A DNA stretch of 64,000 nucleotides from Nitrospira sp. (GTDB lineage Bacteria; Nitrospirota; Nitrospiria; Nitrospirales; Nitrospiraceae): assembly GCA_036984305.1 (NCBI GenBank), contig BQWY01000001.1, forward strand, positions 310,001-374,000. The letters are read 5' to 3'. Under the pieces are notes generated by a model. The model was not told the DNA's origin, made no database searches, and worked only from the letters and a program-made list of their open reading frames with translations. The position numbers and the translations under genes are program-made. Below are positions 1-9,403 of the stretch, piece after piece (the stretch's first letter is position 1; each line of letters starts with the position of its first letter).

Positions 1-2
1 TG

Positions 3-269
3 GGAGCCGGAATCGGCCTCTTCGCCGTGGGTGAGAGGGCCGGCGACTTGGCGAACTCATTTGAGTTGCCGGGTTACGTACGAACAGATGCCGCGCTGTA
101 CTATCGGAAGCCGGAAATCTTCGGGCGTACCAATCTGATTGCGCAATTGAATGTACAGAACCTTCTCGATCAGGAATATTTTTACAGCGGGGGACGGAGC
201 CGGGCCTCGGCCGCATTTCCAGGCGCGCCGCTCACGTTCCTCGGGTCGATCAAGCTGGAATTTTACTAA
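3..269 (+). CDS. TonB-dependent receptor, C-terminal end (partial)
   Basis: The reading frame is already open at the left edge, so only the last ~88 residues are present. They read like the closing strands of an outer-membrane siderophore receptor barrel: a strand resembling 'RTDAALYYRKPEIF', then 'AQLNVQNLLDQEYF', the 'N(V/L)xNLxDxxYF' signature of TonB-dependent receptors, and a C-terminal segment ending in Phe-Tyr, as barrel proteins need for outer-membrane insertion. The next gene is a PepSY membrane protein, a common partner in ferric-siderophore uptake loci. The substrate cannot be told from this end. The upstream plug and TonB box lie outside the window. Confidence 0.85.
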   Translation, partial: GAGIGLFAVGERAGDLANSFELPGYVRTDAALYYRKPEIFGRTNLIAQLNVQNLLDQEYFYSGGRSRASAAFPGAPLTFLGSIKLEFY

Positions 270-282
270 GGCGCGTTGCCCG

Positions 283-1428
283 ATGACAGTCAGGACGTTC
301 AGGCGCTGGTATTGGGTCCACAAGTGGTCCAGCCTCATCTGCACGGTTTTTATGCTTGTGCTCTGCCTGACCGGACTGCCTCTGGTCTTCGGCGATGAAC
401 TGGCCGTATGGCTGGGAGAGGCGGTCGAGCCGCCCGAACGAGTCGACCTTTCTGCTCCCGTCACGTTTGATGCACTGATTCAAGACGCCCAACACAGGCG
501 ACCGCAAGAGTATGTCAAATTTCTCGTCCACGACGACGATGAGGCAGTTTGGTTCGTGACGATGGGAGAGTCTCTGACCAGTCCCGAGAACACGGTCAGT
601 TTCGCCTACGACTCTCGGACCGGGGCAATGCTACACCAACAGGCTGCCGACGAGGGAGTGGTGAACTTCCTTTTCAAGCTGCATGTCGAGATGTTGGCGG
701 GACTACCCGGTACCTTATTTCTCGGACTCATGGGTCTGCTTTTCGTGGCCTCGACGGTGTCGGGCGTAGTGGTCTATGGCCCATTCATGCACAAGCTGCC
801 GTTCGGAGTGGTCAGGCGCGAGGGAAGTGTGCGTCTCGCATGCCTTGACCTCCATAACCTTTTGGGTATTGTGACAGCCGTGTGGGTTTTCGTCGTTGGG
901 CTGACAGGTGTGATCAACACGCTGGATCGGCCTCTCCTGGCTTATTGGCAGATGACCGACATTGGAGCAATGATAGCGCCCTTCAAGGATCGGCCGATCC
1001 CCGCGAGGATAGCTTCAGTCGACGTGGCCCTTCACGCGGCCAAATCCGCCGCTTCCGATATGAACGTGCGGTTCATCGCCTTCCCGGGCACCCCGTTTGC
1101 CGGTGCGCATCACTACATGGCCTTCATGCGAGGTCAAAGTCCTCTCACGTCGAGACTGCTGACACCGCTCCTCATCGATGCTGAGACCGGTGACGTCACC
1201 GCACGAGGCACGTTGCCCTGGTATCTGACCGCGTTGCTCCTATCGCAACCGCTCCATTTCGGCGACTACGGAGGTCTGCCGCTGAAGCTCCTGTGGGCCG
1301 TCATGGACATTCTTACCATTTTTATCCTGATCAGCGGCCTCTACCTCTGGTGGAAAAAGCGTGGGATGGCGGAGGATGCCTTGTTTGCCGAGGCGTTCCC
1401 CAGGCTGTCCGCACAGGGGATGATGTAA
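283..1428 (+). CDS. PepSY-associated TM (iron-regulated membrane) protein
   Basis: This is a 381-residue inner-membrane protein of the PepSY_TM family, found next to siderophore receptors and thought to act in ferric-siderophore reduction or import. The ATG at 283, 13 nt after the receptor stop, puts the family's usual start (RRWYWVHKWSS followed by a hydrophobic helix) at the N-terminus. A longer in-frame extension to 151 would overlap the receptor and is not supported. Further membrane segments lie near residues 145-170, 195-225 and 355-375, the last followed by a basic 'WWKKR' stop-transfer. The context with the receptor supports iron uptake; the exact reaction is not established for the family. 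Confidence 0.85.
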   Translation: MTVRTFRRWYWVHKWSSLICTVFMLVLCLTGLPLVFGDELAVWLGEAVEPPERVDLSAPVTFDALIQDAQHRRPQEYVKFLVHDDDEAVWFVTMGESLTSPENTVSFAYDSRTGAMLHQQAADEGVVNFLFKLHVEMLAGLPGTLFLGLMGLLFVASTVSGVVVYGPFMHKLPFGVVRREGSVRLACLDLHNLLGIVTAVWVFVVGLTGVINTLDRPLLAYWQMTDIGAMIAPFKDRPIPARIASVDVALHAAKSAASDMNVRFIAFPGTPFAGAHHYMAFMRGQSPLTSRLLTPLLIDAETGDVTARGTLPWYLTALLLSQPLHFGDYGGLPLKLLWAVMDILTIFILISGLYLWWKKRGMAEDALFAEAFPRLSAQGMM

Positions 1429-2124
1429 GTGAGCACGGCGAGCCCCAGTCCCCTTCGCGACGCTCGAGCCGAGGCGGTGTTCGAGCGACTCCACGAGCAG
1501 GGGCGCCGAGAATCGCGGCTGTTTCTTGCGTATCGTCCGATTTATTATGTCCAACGGTGGGTGTTCGGTCGCGACGGCATTCCCTGGGACTTCCTTCGAG
1601 ACAGGCTCATCCCGCTCCATCCAGACAAATGCACGCTTGCGTATGTGTTGTGCCGATCGCTGAACGCGCAACGTGTGGTCGAGTTCGGCACATCCTTCGG
1701 CGTGTTGACGATCTATCTTGCGGCTGCCGTGCGGGAGAATGGACACACTGGATCACGTGGGGTCGTCATCGGCACGGAAATCGAACCGACCAAAGTTATA
1801 GCCGCGCGCGAGAACCTGGCGGAGGCCGGTCTGGCCGATTTCGTTGAGATTCGCGAAGGGGACCCGACAGAGACGCTGAAGGATATCGGAGGGGCGGCGG
1901 ACTTTCTGCTGATGGACAGCTGGACTGATTACGCCAGGTCGATCATTGAGGTCATGGCTCCGCAACTACGACTGGGAGCGATAGTCATGGCCGACAATGT
2001 GCCGAGGACGCCCCGCAGGTACCGAGACTATGTGGAATATGTTCGTGATCCCTCCAACGGGTTTCGCTCAGTCTGGTGGCCGTATGAAGGAGGGGTGGAA
2101 CTCTCTGTGCGGGTGCCGCTGTGA
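1429..2124 (+). CDS. Class I SAM-dependent methyltransferase (O-methyltransferase-like)
   Basis: The protein has 231 residues. A Rossmann methyltransferase motif I (VVEFGTSFGVLTIY) sits near residue 80, an acidic 'GTEIEP' after strand 2 binds the SAM ribose, and 'DFLLMDSW' is motif IV. The arrangement resembles the O-methyltransferase 3 family. The GTG start directly abuts the TAA stop of the PepSY gene, so the two are translationally coupled. The gene probably belongs to the same iron-uptake transcript, perhaps modifying a metabolite, but the substrate is unknown. Confidence 0.75.
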   Translation: MSTASPSPLRDARAEAVFERLHEQGRRESRLFLAYRPIYYVQRWVFGRDGIPWDFLRDRLIPLHPDKCTLAYVLCRSLNAQRVVEFGTSFGVLTIYLAAAVRENGHTGSRGVVIGTEIEPTKVIAARENLAEAGLADFVEIREGDPTETLKDIGGAADFLLMDSWTDYARSIIEVMAPQLRLGAIVMADNVPRTPRRYRDYVEYVRDPSNGFRSVWWPYEGGVELSVRVPL

Positions 2125-2209
2125 CACAGTTTGACGAAATCCGGCGTCATGGATTGGAAAGTTATCTGCGGACGGCTCGCGCGGCAGGCTGACCCCGCCC
2201 GGAGTAGTA

Positions 2210-2389
2210 ATGAAAACGTCCTTGAGCCCATGGCAGATTTGGAGAATGCCGGTTGTCCTGGCTATCGTCAGTTCCATCGGACTGATAGCGGCCCTTTTGG
2301 GCGATGGAATGTGGGACGGAGTCTCCTGGATTGCACTCGCTACTCCGCTTGTAGTCTGTGGGTGGCATTTGATGCGATTCGGCACTTAA
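2210..2389 (+). CDS. Small two-helix membrane protein (PepSY-associated)
   Basis: This 59-residue ORF starts at ATG 2210 and was read directly from the sequence. It encodes two hydrophobic stretches (around 'MPVVLAIVSSIGLIAALL' and 'VSWIALATPLVVCGW') separated by a short 'GDGMWDG' turn, with a positively charged end. Small proteins of this design often sit in PepSY/TonB iron-uptake loci; I recognise the pattern but cannot give a function. The alternative frame at 2131-2454 has no such structure. The gene follows the methyltransferase in the same direction with an 85-nt gap. Confidence 0.6.
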   Translation: MKTSLSPWQIWRMPVVLAIVSSIGLIAALLGDGMWDGVSWIALATPLVVCGWHLMRFGT

Positions 2390-2782
<393 letters not shown>

Positions 2783-2787
2783 ATCGG

Positions 2788-2817
2788 AATGTAGCAAACG
2801 GGAGTTTTCGGCGTCAA
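2788..2817 (-). promoter_or_regulatory. Probable sigma-70 promoter of tRNA-fMet
   Basis: On the minus strand TTGACG (2812-2817) and TACATT (2788-2793) are separated by 18 nt and end about 6 nt before the mature tRNA 5' end. The -35 box is near perfect. Confidence 0.5.
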
Positions 2818-2870
2818 GGCACGGATTGCCCACATTGCGTTGGCAGCGGAAAGAATGGTAAAGCGACCAT

Positions 2871-3830
2871 ATGCGCATTATTTTCATGGGGACACCGGAG
2901 TTCGCGGTGCCTTCGCTGGAGGCGTTACTGCGATCGGATGACGAAGTCGTCGGCGTGGTGGCACAGCCTGATCGGCCAAAAGGGCGCGGTCATGCGCTCG
3001 TTCCCCCACCGGTCAAGGTTGTGGCGCAGTCGGCGGGGAAGCCCGTCCTTCAGCCGACCAAGATGAAAGATCCAGCGTTCCTCGGCGCCATCAATGAGTG
3101 GAGGCCGGACGTCATCGCAGTGGCAGCATTTGGACGGATTCTTCCCCCCGCAATTCTGTCCCTTCCGTCACAGGGTTGTATTAATGTGCACGGCTCGCTT
3201 CTCCCCAAGTATCGGGGTGCTGCGCCAATTCAGTGGGCCATCGTCAATGGCGAAGTGGAAACCGGTATTACAACCATGCTGATGGATGAGGGGATGGATA
3301 CCGGCGCCATGCTCCTTCATGAAGCCATCCCAATTGAACCAGTGGATACCAGCGGAACGCTGAGCGAGCGTCTATCCCAGGTCGGAGCCCGCCTGCTCAT
3401 CGAGACCCTCACGCAACTCAAGGCAGGTCGATTGAAGCCAATCTCGCAAGACCACAGCCAGGCCACGACGGCGCCGATCATTAAGAAGGAAGACGGATTG
3501 ATCGACTGGAACCTCGGCGCCAGGGCCATCGCCAATCGTGTCCGTGGATTCAATCCGTGGCCCACTGCCTACACGTATACGGGTAGCGATCGCTGGACGA
3601 TTTGGCAGACGGTTCCGCTCACCGAGACGGCGAAGAGCAATATACCAGGCACCGTGGTTCGTTCGGATAAGAGCGGGATCGTCGTTCAATGCGGGGATGG
3701 GCTCCTCGCCGTCACGTCACTGCAAGTGCCGGGAGGACGTCGCTTGACCGCTGGCGAGTATCTGGCTGGACATCCTGTGGCCCTGGGATTACGGCTCGGC
3801 TCACCACCGGTATCGACTGTCGTCTCGTGA
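2871..3830 (+). CDS. fmt: Methionyl-tRNA formyltransferase
   Basis: The 319-residue protein transfers the formyl group of 10-formyl-THF to Met-tRNA(fMet) for initiation. The N-terminal 'RIIFMGTPEFAVPSL', the catalytic 'INVHGSLLPKYRGAAPIQ' near residue 105, and 'GMDTGAML' near 145 carry the conserved N/H/D catalytic set. A C-terminal OB-like tRNA-binding domain begins near residue 205. The length is normal for the family. The adjacent divergent initiator tRNA fits the function. The gene starts the fmt-rsmB-rpe-pheS-pheT run; its TGA overlaps the GTG of rsmB. Confidence 0.97.
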   Translation: MRIIFMGTPEFAVPSLEALLRSDDEVVGVVAQPDRPKGRGHALVPPPVKVVAQSAGKPVLQPTKMKDPAFLGAINEWRPDVIAVAAFGRILPPAILSLPSQGCINVHGSLLPKYRGAAPIQWAIVNGEVETGITTMLMDEGMDTGAMLLHEAIPIEPVDTSGTLSERLSQVGARLLIETLTQLKAGRLKPISQDHSQATTAPIIKKEDGLIDWNLGARAIANRVRGFNPWPTAYTYTGSDRWTIWQTVPLTETAKSNIPGTVVRSDKSGIVVQCGDGLLAVTSLQVPGGRRLTAGEYLAGHPVALGLRLGSPPVSTVVS

Positions 3831-5311
3831 CTCCGCACACTTCTCCTCCCCAACCTCCTCCTCCGTCCGCGGGCAGCGCCAACTCGTTCTCCTCGCCTCG
3901 ACGTAAATCAGCTCGGAGTCTTGCACTACGCATACTGAACACCATCGAGCGCGATGATTGCTATGCCGATGAAGCGATGCACCGCGCCAGTTTCGGGGTC
4001 GAGCTGCCTCCCAGGGAGCGGGCCCTTATGATGGAACTGGTGTATGGGGTATTGCGGACTCGACTCCGGCTCGATTGGCGGCTTGAGCTGGTGGCCGACC
4101 GCCGCATGAATCGACTTCCTATCACGGTGGCGAACGCCTTGCGCCTCGGCGCATATCAGGTACTGCATCTGACGAGAGTACCGCATCGGGCGGCCGTGCA
4201 TGAAACGGTCGAGCTCGTGCGTGAAACGGTACGAGGTCCACGGTGGCCTGGGTTTACGAATGCGGTGCTGCGGTCGCTGCTCCGGACCGCTCCGCCAGAG
4301 CCGCCGCCGATGAGCGAGAACGCCGTTCGGGCACTCTCTATTCGCTATGCCTGTCCTCCTTGGTTGGTCGAACGATGGGTGGCGCGCCTAGGCATTGCGG
4401 ATGCCGAGCGGGCATGCTGTGCTGCCGCTGAGCCGCCACCGCTCACGCTTCGCGTGAATACCGCACGGACCACCCGTGCGGCTCTGCTGCAGGCCTTAAA
4501 GGATTCTGGCCATATGGCGGTGCCGACCCAAGTCAGCCCCGTGGGCATCCAGCTGCAAAAATGTGGAAGCCCGTCGCAATTGCCGGGATATCAGGAGGGT
4601 CTGTTTTACGTGGAGGATGAGGCAGCTCAACTGATTCCGATGATGCTAGGCCCCAGGTCAGGCGAACGCGTGCTGGACGCGTGCGCCGCCCCCGGCGGGA
4701 AAGCGACCCACCTCACGGAGCTCTTGCACGGCCGCGCAGAGTTGGTGGCGGTGGATTGGAGTGCGGACCGTGTGGGCGTGATGCACGCCAACATGGCGAG
4801 GTTGGGAACAATTGGCATCCATACGCTCGTCTTCGACTGGACGAAGACCGCTGAATTGCAAACGGGTAGTCTGCCCCCCCTCCTGCAACAACCATTCGAT
4901 CGGATCCTGTTGGATGCGCCCTGTAGCGGGCTCGGGATTCTCCGCCGACATCCCGAGGGCAAGTGGCAGAAGCAATCGGCACAGTTAGCCGAGCACCACG
5001 CGACACAACTGCATCTGCTTGAGACCGTGACACGTCTCTTGCGGCCTGGAGGGGTGATCGTCTATAGTACCTGCTCGACAGAACCAGAGGAAACCCTTCA
5101 CGTTATCGATAGTTTCTGCGAGAGGCACCCCGAATTTACGCGAGAGTCGGTGGCCCCATGGTTGCCGCCTATTGCCCTGCCAATGGTCACTGATCGAGGA
5201 GACTTCTGTTCCCTGTGCAGCGGGACGGAAACGGAGCTGGAAAATCTGCGACAATGTAACCAACACATGGATGGTTTTTTTGCGGCGAGACTGAGGCGAG
5301 CACACAAATGA
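3827..5311 (+). CDS. rsmB: 16S rRNA (cytosine-967-C5)-methyltransferase RsmB
   Basis: A NusB-like RNA-binding domain (about residues 25-155, starting 'SARSLALRILNTIERDD') is followed by an RsmF/Nol1-type methyltransferase domain. The latter has motif I 'DACAAPGGKATH', motif IV 'LLDAPCSGLGILRRHP' and the catalytic 'YSTCSTEPEE', with both conserved Cys. I chose the GTG at 3827, which overlaps the fmt TGA as GTGA and gives 494 residues; the frame stays open to 3689, but that part lies inside fmt. The segment of residues 1-24 is Pro/Ser-rich and probably unstructured. fmt-rsmB is a widely conserved pair. Confidence 0.93.
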   Translation: MTPHTSPPQPPPPSAGSANSFSSPRRKSARSLALRILNTIERDDCYADEAMHRASFGVELPPRERALMMELVYGVLRTRLRLDWRLELVADRRMNRLPITVANALRLGAYQVLHLTRVPHRAAVHETVELVRETVRGPRWPGFTNAVLRSLLRTAPPEPPPMSENAVRALSIRYACPPWLVERWVARLGIADAERACCAAAEPPPLTLRVNTARTTRAALLQALKDSGHMAVPTQVSPVGIQLQKCGSPSQLPGYQEGLFYVEDEAAQLIPMMLGPRSGERVLDACAAPGGKATHLTELLHGRAELVAVDWSADRVGVMHANMARLGTIGIHTLVFDWTKTAELQTGSLPPLLQQPFDRILLDAPCSGLGILRRHPEGKWQKQSAQLAEHHATQLHLLETVTRLLRPGGVIVYSTCSTEPEETLHVIDSFCERHPEFTRESVAPWLPPIALPMVTDRGDFCSLCSGTETELENLRQCNQHMDGFFAARLRRAHK

Positions 5312-6021
5312 GCAAAGGACCCGTCAAGATCGCTCCGTCCATCCTCTCTGCGGACTTCGCACGGCTGGCTGACGAAGTTGGAAAGGTCGAGCAGGCTGGC
5401 GCCGATTGGATCCACGTCGACATCATGGATGGACATTTTGTCCCTAATCTGACGGTCGGACCGCCCATCGTCGAGGCGCTGCGGAAAGTTACGCGACTCC
5501 CGCTCGACCTACATCTGATGATGACCAATCCCGACAGTTACATCAACGAATTTGCTCATGCTGGGGCCGATTACCTGACCGTGCATGTGGAAGCCTGTCC
5601 TCATCTACACAGGACGGTGCAGGCCATCAAAGAACACGGGGTGAAAGCCGGTGTGACATTGAATCCGGCGACGTCAACGAGCACGCTCGAAGAGATCGTG
5701 GCGGAAACCGACTTAATTTTGGTCATGAGCGTTAGCCCTGGTTTCGGCGGTCAACGGTTCATTCCATCCATCTTGAATAAGATCAGCCGTGTGCGAGCCT
5801 TGATCGACAGTCACGGCGGGGGAGCCCTGCTTGAAGTGGACGGCGGTGTCAAAATAGATAACGTCGGGAGCATTGTCGAAGCCGGCGCCGACGTCTTAGT
5901 GGCCGGTTCGGCGATTTTCTCGAGTCCCAATTATGCGGAAACGATCACAGCCATGCGTGAGTCCGCTCATGTCATGGTTGGCCGAACCCCGCCTGGACAG
6001 ACGATGTCTCGGTCGCGGTAG
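5308..6021 (+). CDS. rpe: Ribulose-phosphate 3-epimerase
   Basis: This TIM-barrel enzyme interconverts ribulose-5-P and xylulose-5-P in the pentose phosphate and Calvin pathways. It shows 'KIAPSILSADFARL', the metal ligands in 'HVDIMDGHFVPN', 'DLHLMM', 'SVSPGFGGQ' and 'EVDGGV', all in the usual order. The 237 residues include a ~15-residue tail past the usual end. ATG overlaps the rsmB stop (ATGA), indicating coupling. Confidence 0.97.
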   Translation: MSKGPVKIAPSILSADFARLADEVGKVEQAGADWIHVDIMDGHFVPNLTVGPPIVEALRKVTRLPLDLHLMMTNPDSYINEFAHAGADYLTVHVEACPHLHRTVQAIKEHGVKAGVTLNPATSTSTLEEIVAETDLILVMSVSPGFGGQRFIPSILNKISRVRALIDSHGGGALLEVDGGVKIDNVGSIVEAGADVLVAGSAIFSSPNYAETITAMRESAHVMVGRTPPGQTMSRSR

Positions 6022-6030
6022 CGAGGGTGA

Positions 6031-7596
6031 GTGGACCGGGCATCATCGATCGACAGTTTGCATCCTCTCGAAACCAAGGTTCTTGCCACCTTGGCAGGTG
6101 AGACTCCGCCTCGTCCCCTACCGTTTGAGACTGTCCGGGAAGCCACCGATCTGGAAGCGTCCCAATTGAATATGGCGGTCGAATGGTTGCTCGCCAAGGG
6201 ATTGATCCGTGTCCAGCAGGAAACCGTGACTTCTCTGGTCTCGTTGACGGCGGTCGGTGAGGAATATCAGGCCGGGCAGACGCCGATCGAACGAGTATTA
6301 ACAACCGTCAGCGAGGGGACCGGGCTCGGCCAAAGCTATACTATTCAAGATCTTCAGGCCACAGGGCAGTTGGAGCCTTCCCAGATCAGTGGTGTGATCG
6401 GGGTACTCAAGAAGGAAGGGTCGATTCTCATCGTTCAGGGCGGATACGTACAGCCGACGGGTCGGCCGAGTCAGACGGCTGAGACGCTCCGTGGCCTCTT
6501 GAATGAGGTCGGGAGGGAAACGGTTCAACTGTCCAGGTTCAACGATTTCCAGCAGGCGGTCGTGCGTCAGCACGCCGTGCGGCGTGGAAATAGTCACGAA
6601 CCGTTTCGAATCGACGAGCGCATCATGCGCGATTTTGTCCTGACGGATGAGGGACGCCAGGCGGCGGCGCAACTGAAGGAGGGCGGTCAGACCGAGGAAG
6701 TCGCGCAATTGACAACCGAGATGTTGAAGGACGGCTCATGGCGTCAGAAGCGCTTCCGAAAGTACACGATTAGCCTGAGACCCCCACGTGTCGCCCCGGG
6801 ACGCCGCCACGCCTATCGACGATTTCTCGACACGGTTAAAGTCAAACTGGTCAGCATGGGCTTTCAGGAAATGCGCGGAGAGCTGGTCGAGAGCGAATTC
6901 TGGGGCATGGACGCCCTCTACATGCCCCAATTCCATCCGGCGCGGGATATCCACGACGTGTATTTCGTGAAGGAGCCGAGCCACGCAAAGGACATCCCCC
7001 AACCGCTCCTGTCCCGCGTGCACGCGGCACATCGAAACGGGGGGAAGACCGGCTCGACCGGGTGGGGCTATGAGTTCGACGAGGAGCGAACCAAGCGGTT
7101 GATTTTGCGTAGTCAAGGTACCGCGGTATCTGCACACTGCCTGGCCAGCGGGCCTCAGATCCCAGGCAAGTATTTTTCCATCGCCCGGTGCTTTCGGTAC
7201 GACCAGGTCGATGCGACGCATGCGACGGATTTCTTCCAGATCGAAGGGATTGTGCTCGGGCCGAACATTACATTCCGGACGCTGCTCGGCCTCCTGCATC
7301 TCTTCGCGCGGGAGGTTGCACAAGCCGGCGAGAGTAAGTTTCTTCCGGCCTACTTCCCCTTCACCGAGCCCTCCGTGGAGCTGCATGTCCGGCATCCTAA
7401 ACTGGGCTGGATGGAACTGGGCGGGGCTGGGCTTTTCCGGCCTGAGGTGACAAGGCCGCTCGGTGTAGACGTCCCGGTAATTGCCTGGGGATTAGGGTTG
7501 GACCGCATGGCGATGGTCGCGTTGGGGATTCACGATATTCGGGATCTCTTCACCGGGGATTTGGATTTGATTCGAACCACGAGAGGCCGTTTCTAA
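6031..7596 (+). CDS. pheS: Phenylalanyl-tRNA synthetase alpha chain, archaeal/eukaryotic type
   Basis: At 521 residues this is far longer than bacterial PheS (~330-350). It begins with the winged-helix DNA/RNA-binding repeats of archaeal and cytosolic enzymes ('LHPLETKVLATLA', about residues 1-80 and 90-150). The class II catalytic core follows: 'RDIHDVYFV' near 305, 'GKYFSIARCFRYDQVDATHATDF' shortened here to its motif 2 region near 380, and motif 3 'VIAWGLGLDRMAM' near 485. 'YFPFTEPSVEL' and 'GGAGLFRPEV' are archaeal-style. The GTG start at 6031 has GAGG a few bases upstream. It pairs with the short archaeal-type PheT downstream. See findings. Confidence 0.93.
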   Translation: MDRASSIDSLHPLETKVLATLAGETPPRPLPFETVREATDLEASQLNMAVEWLLAKGLIRVQQETVTSLVSLTAVGEEYQAGQTPIERVLTTVSEGTGLGQSYTIQDLQATGQLEPSQISGVIGVLKKEGSILIVQGGYVQPTGRPSQTAETLRGLLNEVGRETVQLSRFNDFQQAVVRQHAVRRGNSHEPFRIDERIMRDFVLTDEGRQAAAQLKEGGQTEEVAQLTTEMLKDGSWRQKRFRKYTISLRPPRVAPGRRHAYRRFLDTVKVKLVSMGFQEMRGELVESEFWGMDALYMPQFHPARDIHDVYFVKEPSHAKDIPQPLLSRVHAAHRNGGKTGSTGWGYEFDEERTKRLILRSQGTAVSAHCLASGPQIPGKYFSIARCFRYDQVDATHATDFFQIEGIVLGPNITFRTLLGLLHLFAREVAQAGESKFLPAYFPFTEPSVELHVRHPKLGWMELGGAGLFRPEVTRPLGVDVPVIAWGLGLDRMAMVALGIHDIRDLFTGDLDLIRTTRGRF

Positions 7597-7608
7597 CTCA
7601 GAACCGCC

Positions 7609-9327
7609 ATGCCGACGATTGTCTTTCATCCGAGCGAGTTCGAGCGATTGCTTGCCGCTTCTCGTGGTAAGGGAATGCGCCTGACGCCAGCGCAGCTAGA
7701 GGCGCTGCTTCCTCTTGTGAAAGGGGAATTCAAGGGACAGGATTCCGAGACGGGTGAGTGGCGCGTCGAGCTGCAAGACAGCAATCGTCCCGACCTGTGG
7801 TGCTGTGAAGGAATTGCTCGTCAAGTACGGACCAAGCGGGCCGGACGGCCTCCCGTCTACCCATTCTTCCATACCAAAAAACCCCCGACGCGACAGGTGC
7901 GTGTGGCGCGCGGTATGGACAAAGTCCGCCCCTATGTGGCGGCATGTGCCGCCTTGGGTTATGAGGTCACGCAGTCAGGGCTGGCACAGCTGATCCAGAC
8001 GCAGGAAAAGCTGGCCGATATTTTTGGTCGCAAGCGGCGGACGGTATCGATTGGCGTCTATCGCTTGCCCGCCATTCAGTTCCCCGTCACCTACGACCTC
8101 GTCGATCCCAATGGCGCCCGATTTACTCCGTTGGGCATGGATACACCCATGACGCTCGGCGAAATTCTGATGGTGCACCCCAAGGGACTCGAATACGGGT
8201 CGATCGTGAGCGGCGGAAATCGGCTTCCGGTACTGCGCGATGAGGTCCAACAGGTGCTGAGCTTCCCACCCATCATCAACAGTCGCGAAATCGGTGAAGT
8301 GCGAGTGGGGGACCAGGATCTTTTTATCGAGGTGACCGGGACCGACCTGCACATGGTCGTGCTCGCGCTCAATATTTTTGCCGTGAATCTGTCCGATCGG
8401 GGTGCCAAGATCGAACCGGTCGAGGTTCACTATCCGTATCAGACTCCACTCGGCAAACGTGTGCGGACACCCGGCGATTTCGGCCAATGCCGCCGTGTCC
8501 CCTTTTCAGCCATCGGGACGGCCTTGGGGGAATCGCTCAAGCCGACGGAGGTGCGGCGGACGCTGCGGGCCTATGGGTATGACGTGTCGACGTCCGGGCA
8601 GCATCTCACTGTCAAGTTGCCGCCCTATCGGAATGACCTCATGCACACGGTGGACGTCGTCGAGGATGTTGCGATCTGCCGGGGCTACGACAGTTTCACT
8701 CCGGAAATGCCCCAACAGTTTACCGTCGGGGGTCTGTCGCAGATCGAACAGCGGTCGGATCGAATGCGGGATCTCATGGTCGGTCTTGGCTATCAGGAAG
8801 TGATTTCCAATATCTTGGGTTCTCGGCAAGAGTACGTCGAGCGGATGCGCGTCCAGGAAACGGAGTGGGGACAGGTCGTCGAGGTCGACAACGTGATGTC
8901 GCTCAATTATGCCTGTCTCCGTCCTTCCCTGTTGCCCTCGCTCTTACGGGTCGAGAGCGCCTCAGGACGCGCATTCTATCCCCACCGGCTGTTCGAAGCG
9001 GGAGAGGTCGCGCACCCAAATTCCTCCAGTGCCGTTGGATCCGACACGCGCCTGGCACTCGGTGTCTTGGCCGTCCACGCCGGGGTAACATTTTCCGAGC
9101 TGCATTCGGCGCTGGATCTCTTGTTGTACTATGCTGGCTATACGTATGAGCTGCGGCCGTTGACCCATCCGTCGTTTCTGGAGGGGCGCGCGGGGGAGAT
9201 CGTGGTCAAGGAGTCGTCCGTCGGGTACGTCGGCGAACTCCATCCGGAAGTGCTCGATCAGTGGCAGATTACTGTGCCGGCGGCAGCCTTCGAGCTGGAT
9301 TTGAGCGCATTGCCGAATTTCGAATAG
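7609..9327 (+). CDS. pheT: Phenylalanyl-tRNA synthetase beta chain, archaeal/eukaryotic type
   Basis: This 572-residue beta subunit has the length of archaeal PheT. It lacks the N-terminal EMAP/tRNA-binding domain and the C-terminal anticodon-binding domain that bring bacterial PheT to ~800 residues. 'SNRPDLWCCEGIARQVR' near residue 60 is the B1/B5-type signature of the archaeal form, 'KLPPYRNDLMHTVDVVEDV' (core of the B5 domain) lies near 340, and a catalytic-core-like domain ends the protein at 'FELDLSAL'. It starts 12 nt after pheS and is convergent with rplT. Confidence 0.93.
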   Translation: MPTIVFHPSEFERLLAASRGKGMRLTPAQLEALLPLVKGEFKGQDSETGEWRVELQDSNRPDLWCCEGIARQVRTKRAGRPPVYPFFHTKKPPTRQVRVARGMDKVRPYVAACAALGYEVTQSGLAQLIQTQEKLADIFGRKRRTVSIGVYRLPAIQFPVTYDLVDPNGARFTPLGMDTPMTLGEILMVHPKGLEYGSIVSGGNRLPVLRDEVQQVLSFPPIINSREIGEVRVGDQDLFIEVTGTDLHMVVLALNIFAVNLSDRGAKIEPVEVHYPYQTPLGKRVRTPGDFGQCRRVPFSAIGTALGESLKPTEVRRTLRAYGYDVSTSGQHLTVKLPPYRNDLMHTVDVVEDVAICRGYDSFTPEMPQQFTVGGLSQIEQRSDRMRDLMVGLGYQEVISNILGSRQEYVERMRVQETEWGQVVEVDNVMSLNYACLRPSLLPSLLRVESASGRAFYPHRLFEAGEVAHPNSSSAVGSDTRLALGVLAVHAGVTFSELHSALDLLLYYAGYTYELRPLTHPSFLEGRAGEIVVKESSVGYVGELHPEVLDQWQITVPAAAFELDLSALPNFE

Positions 9328-9351
9328 AACAAGGGGCCGGAAGGACCATGA

Positions 9352-9383
9352 CGGCCGTGACGGAGCTCTGACCGTCACGGCCG
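9352..9383. terminator. Hairpin between convergent pheT and rplT
   Basis: A perfect 12-bp stem (CGGCCGTGACGG / CCGTCACGGCCG) with an 8-nt loop lies between the two converging stop codons. It has no clear T-run on either side, so it may act as a bidirectional pause or 3'-end protector. Confidence 0.55.
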
Positions 9384-9403
9384 CTATCGTATGGAGCAGC
9401 GAG

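Noticed and set aside
57..464. Long minus-strand frame over the receptor and PepSY genes
   Set aside because: It is antisense to two recognisable proteins and has no family pattern.
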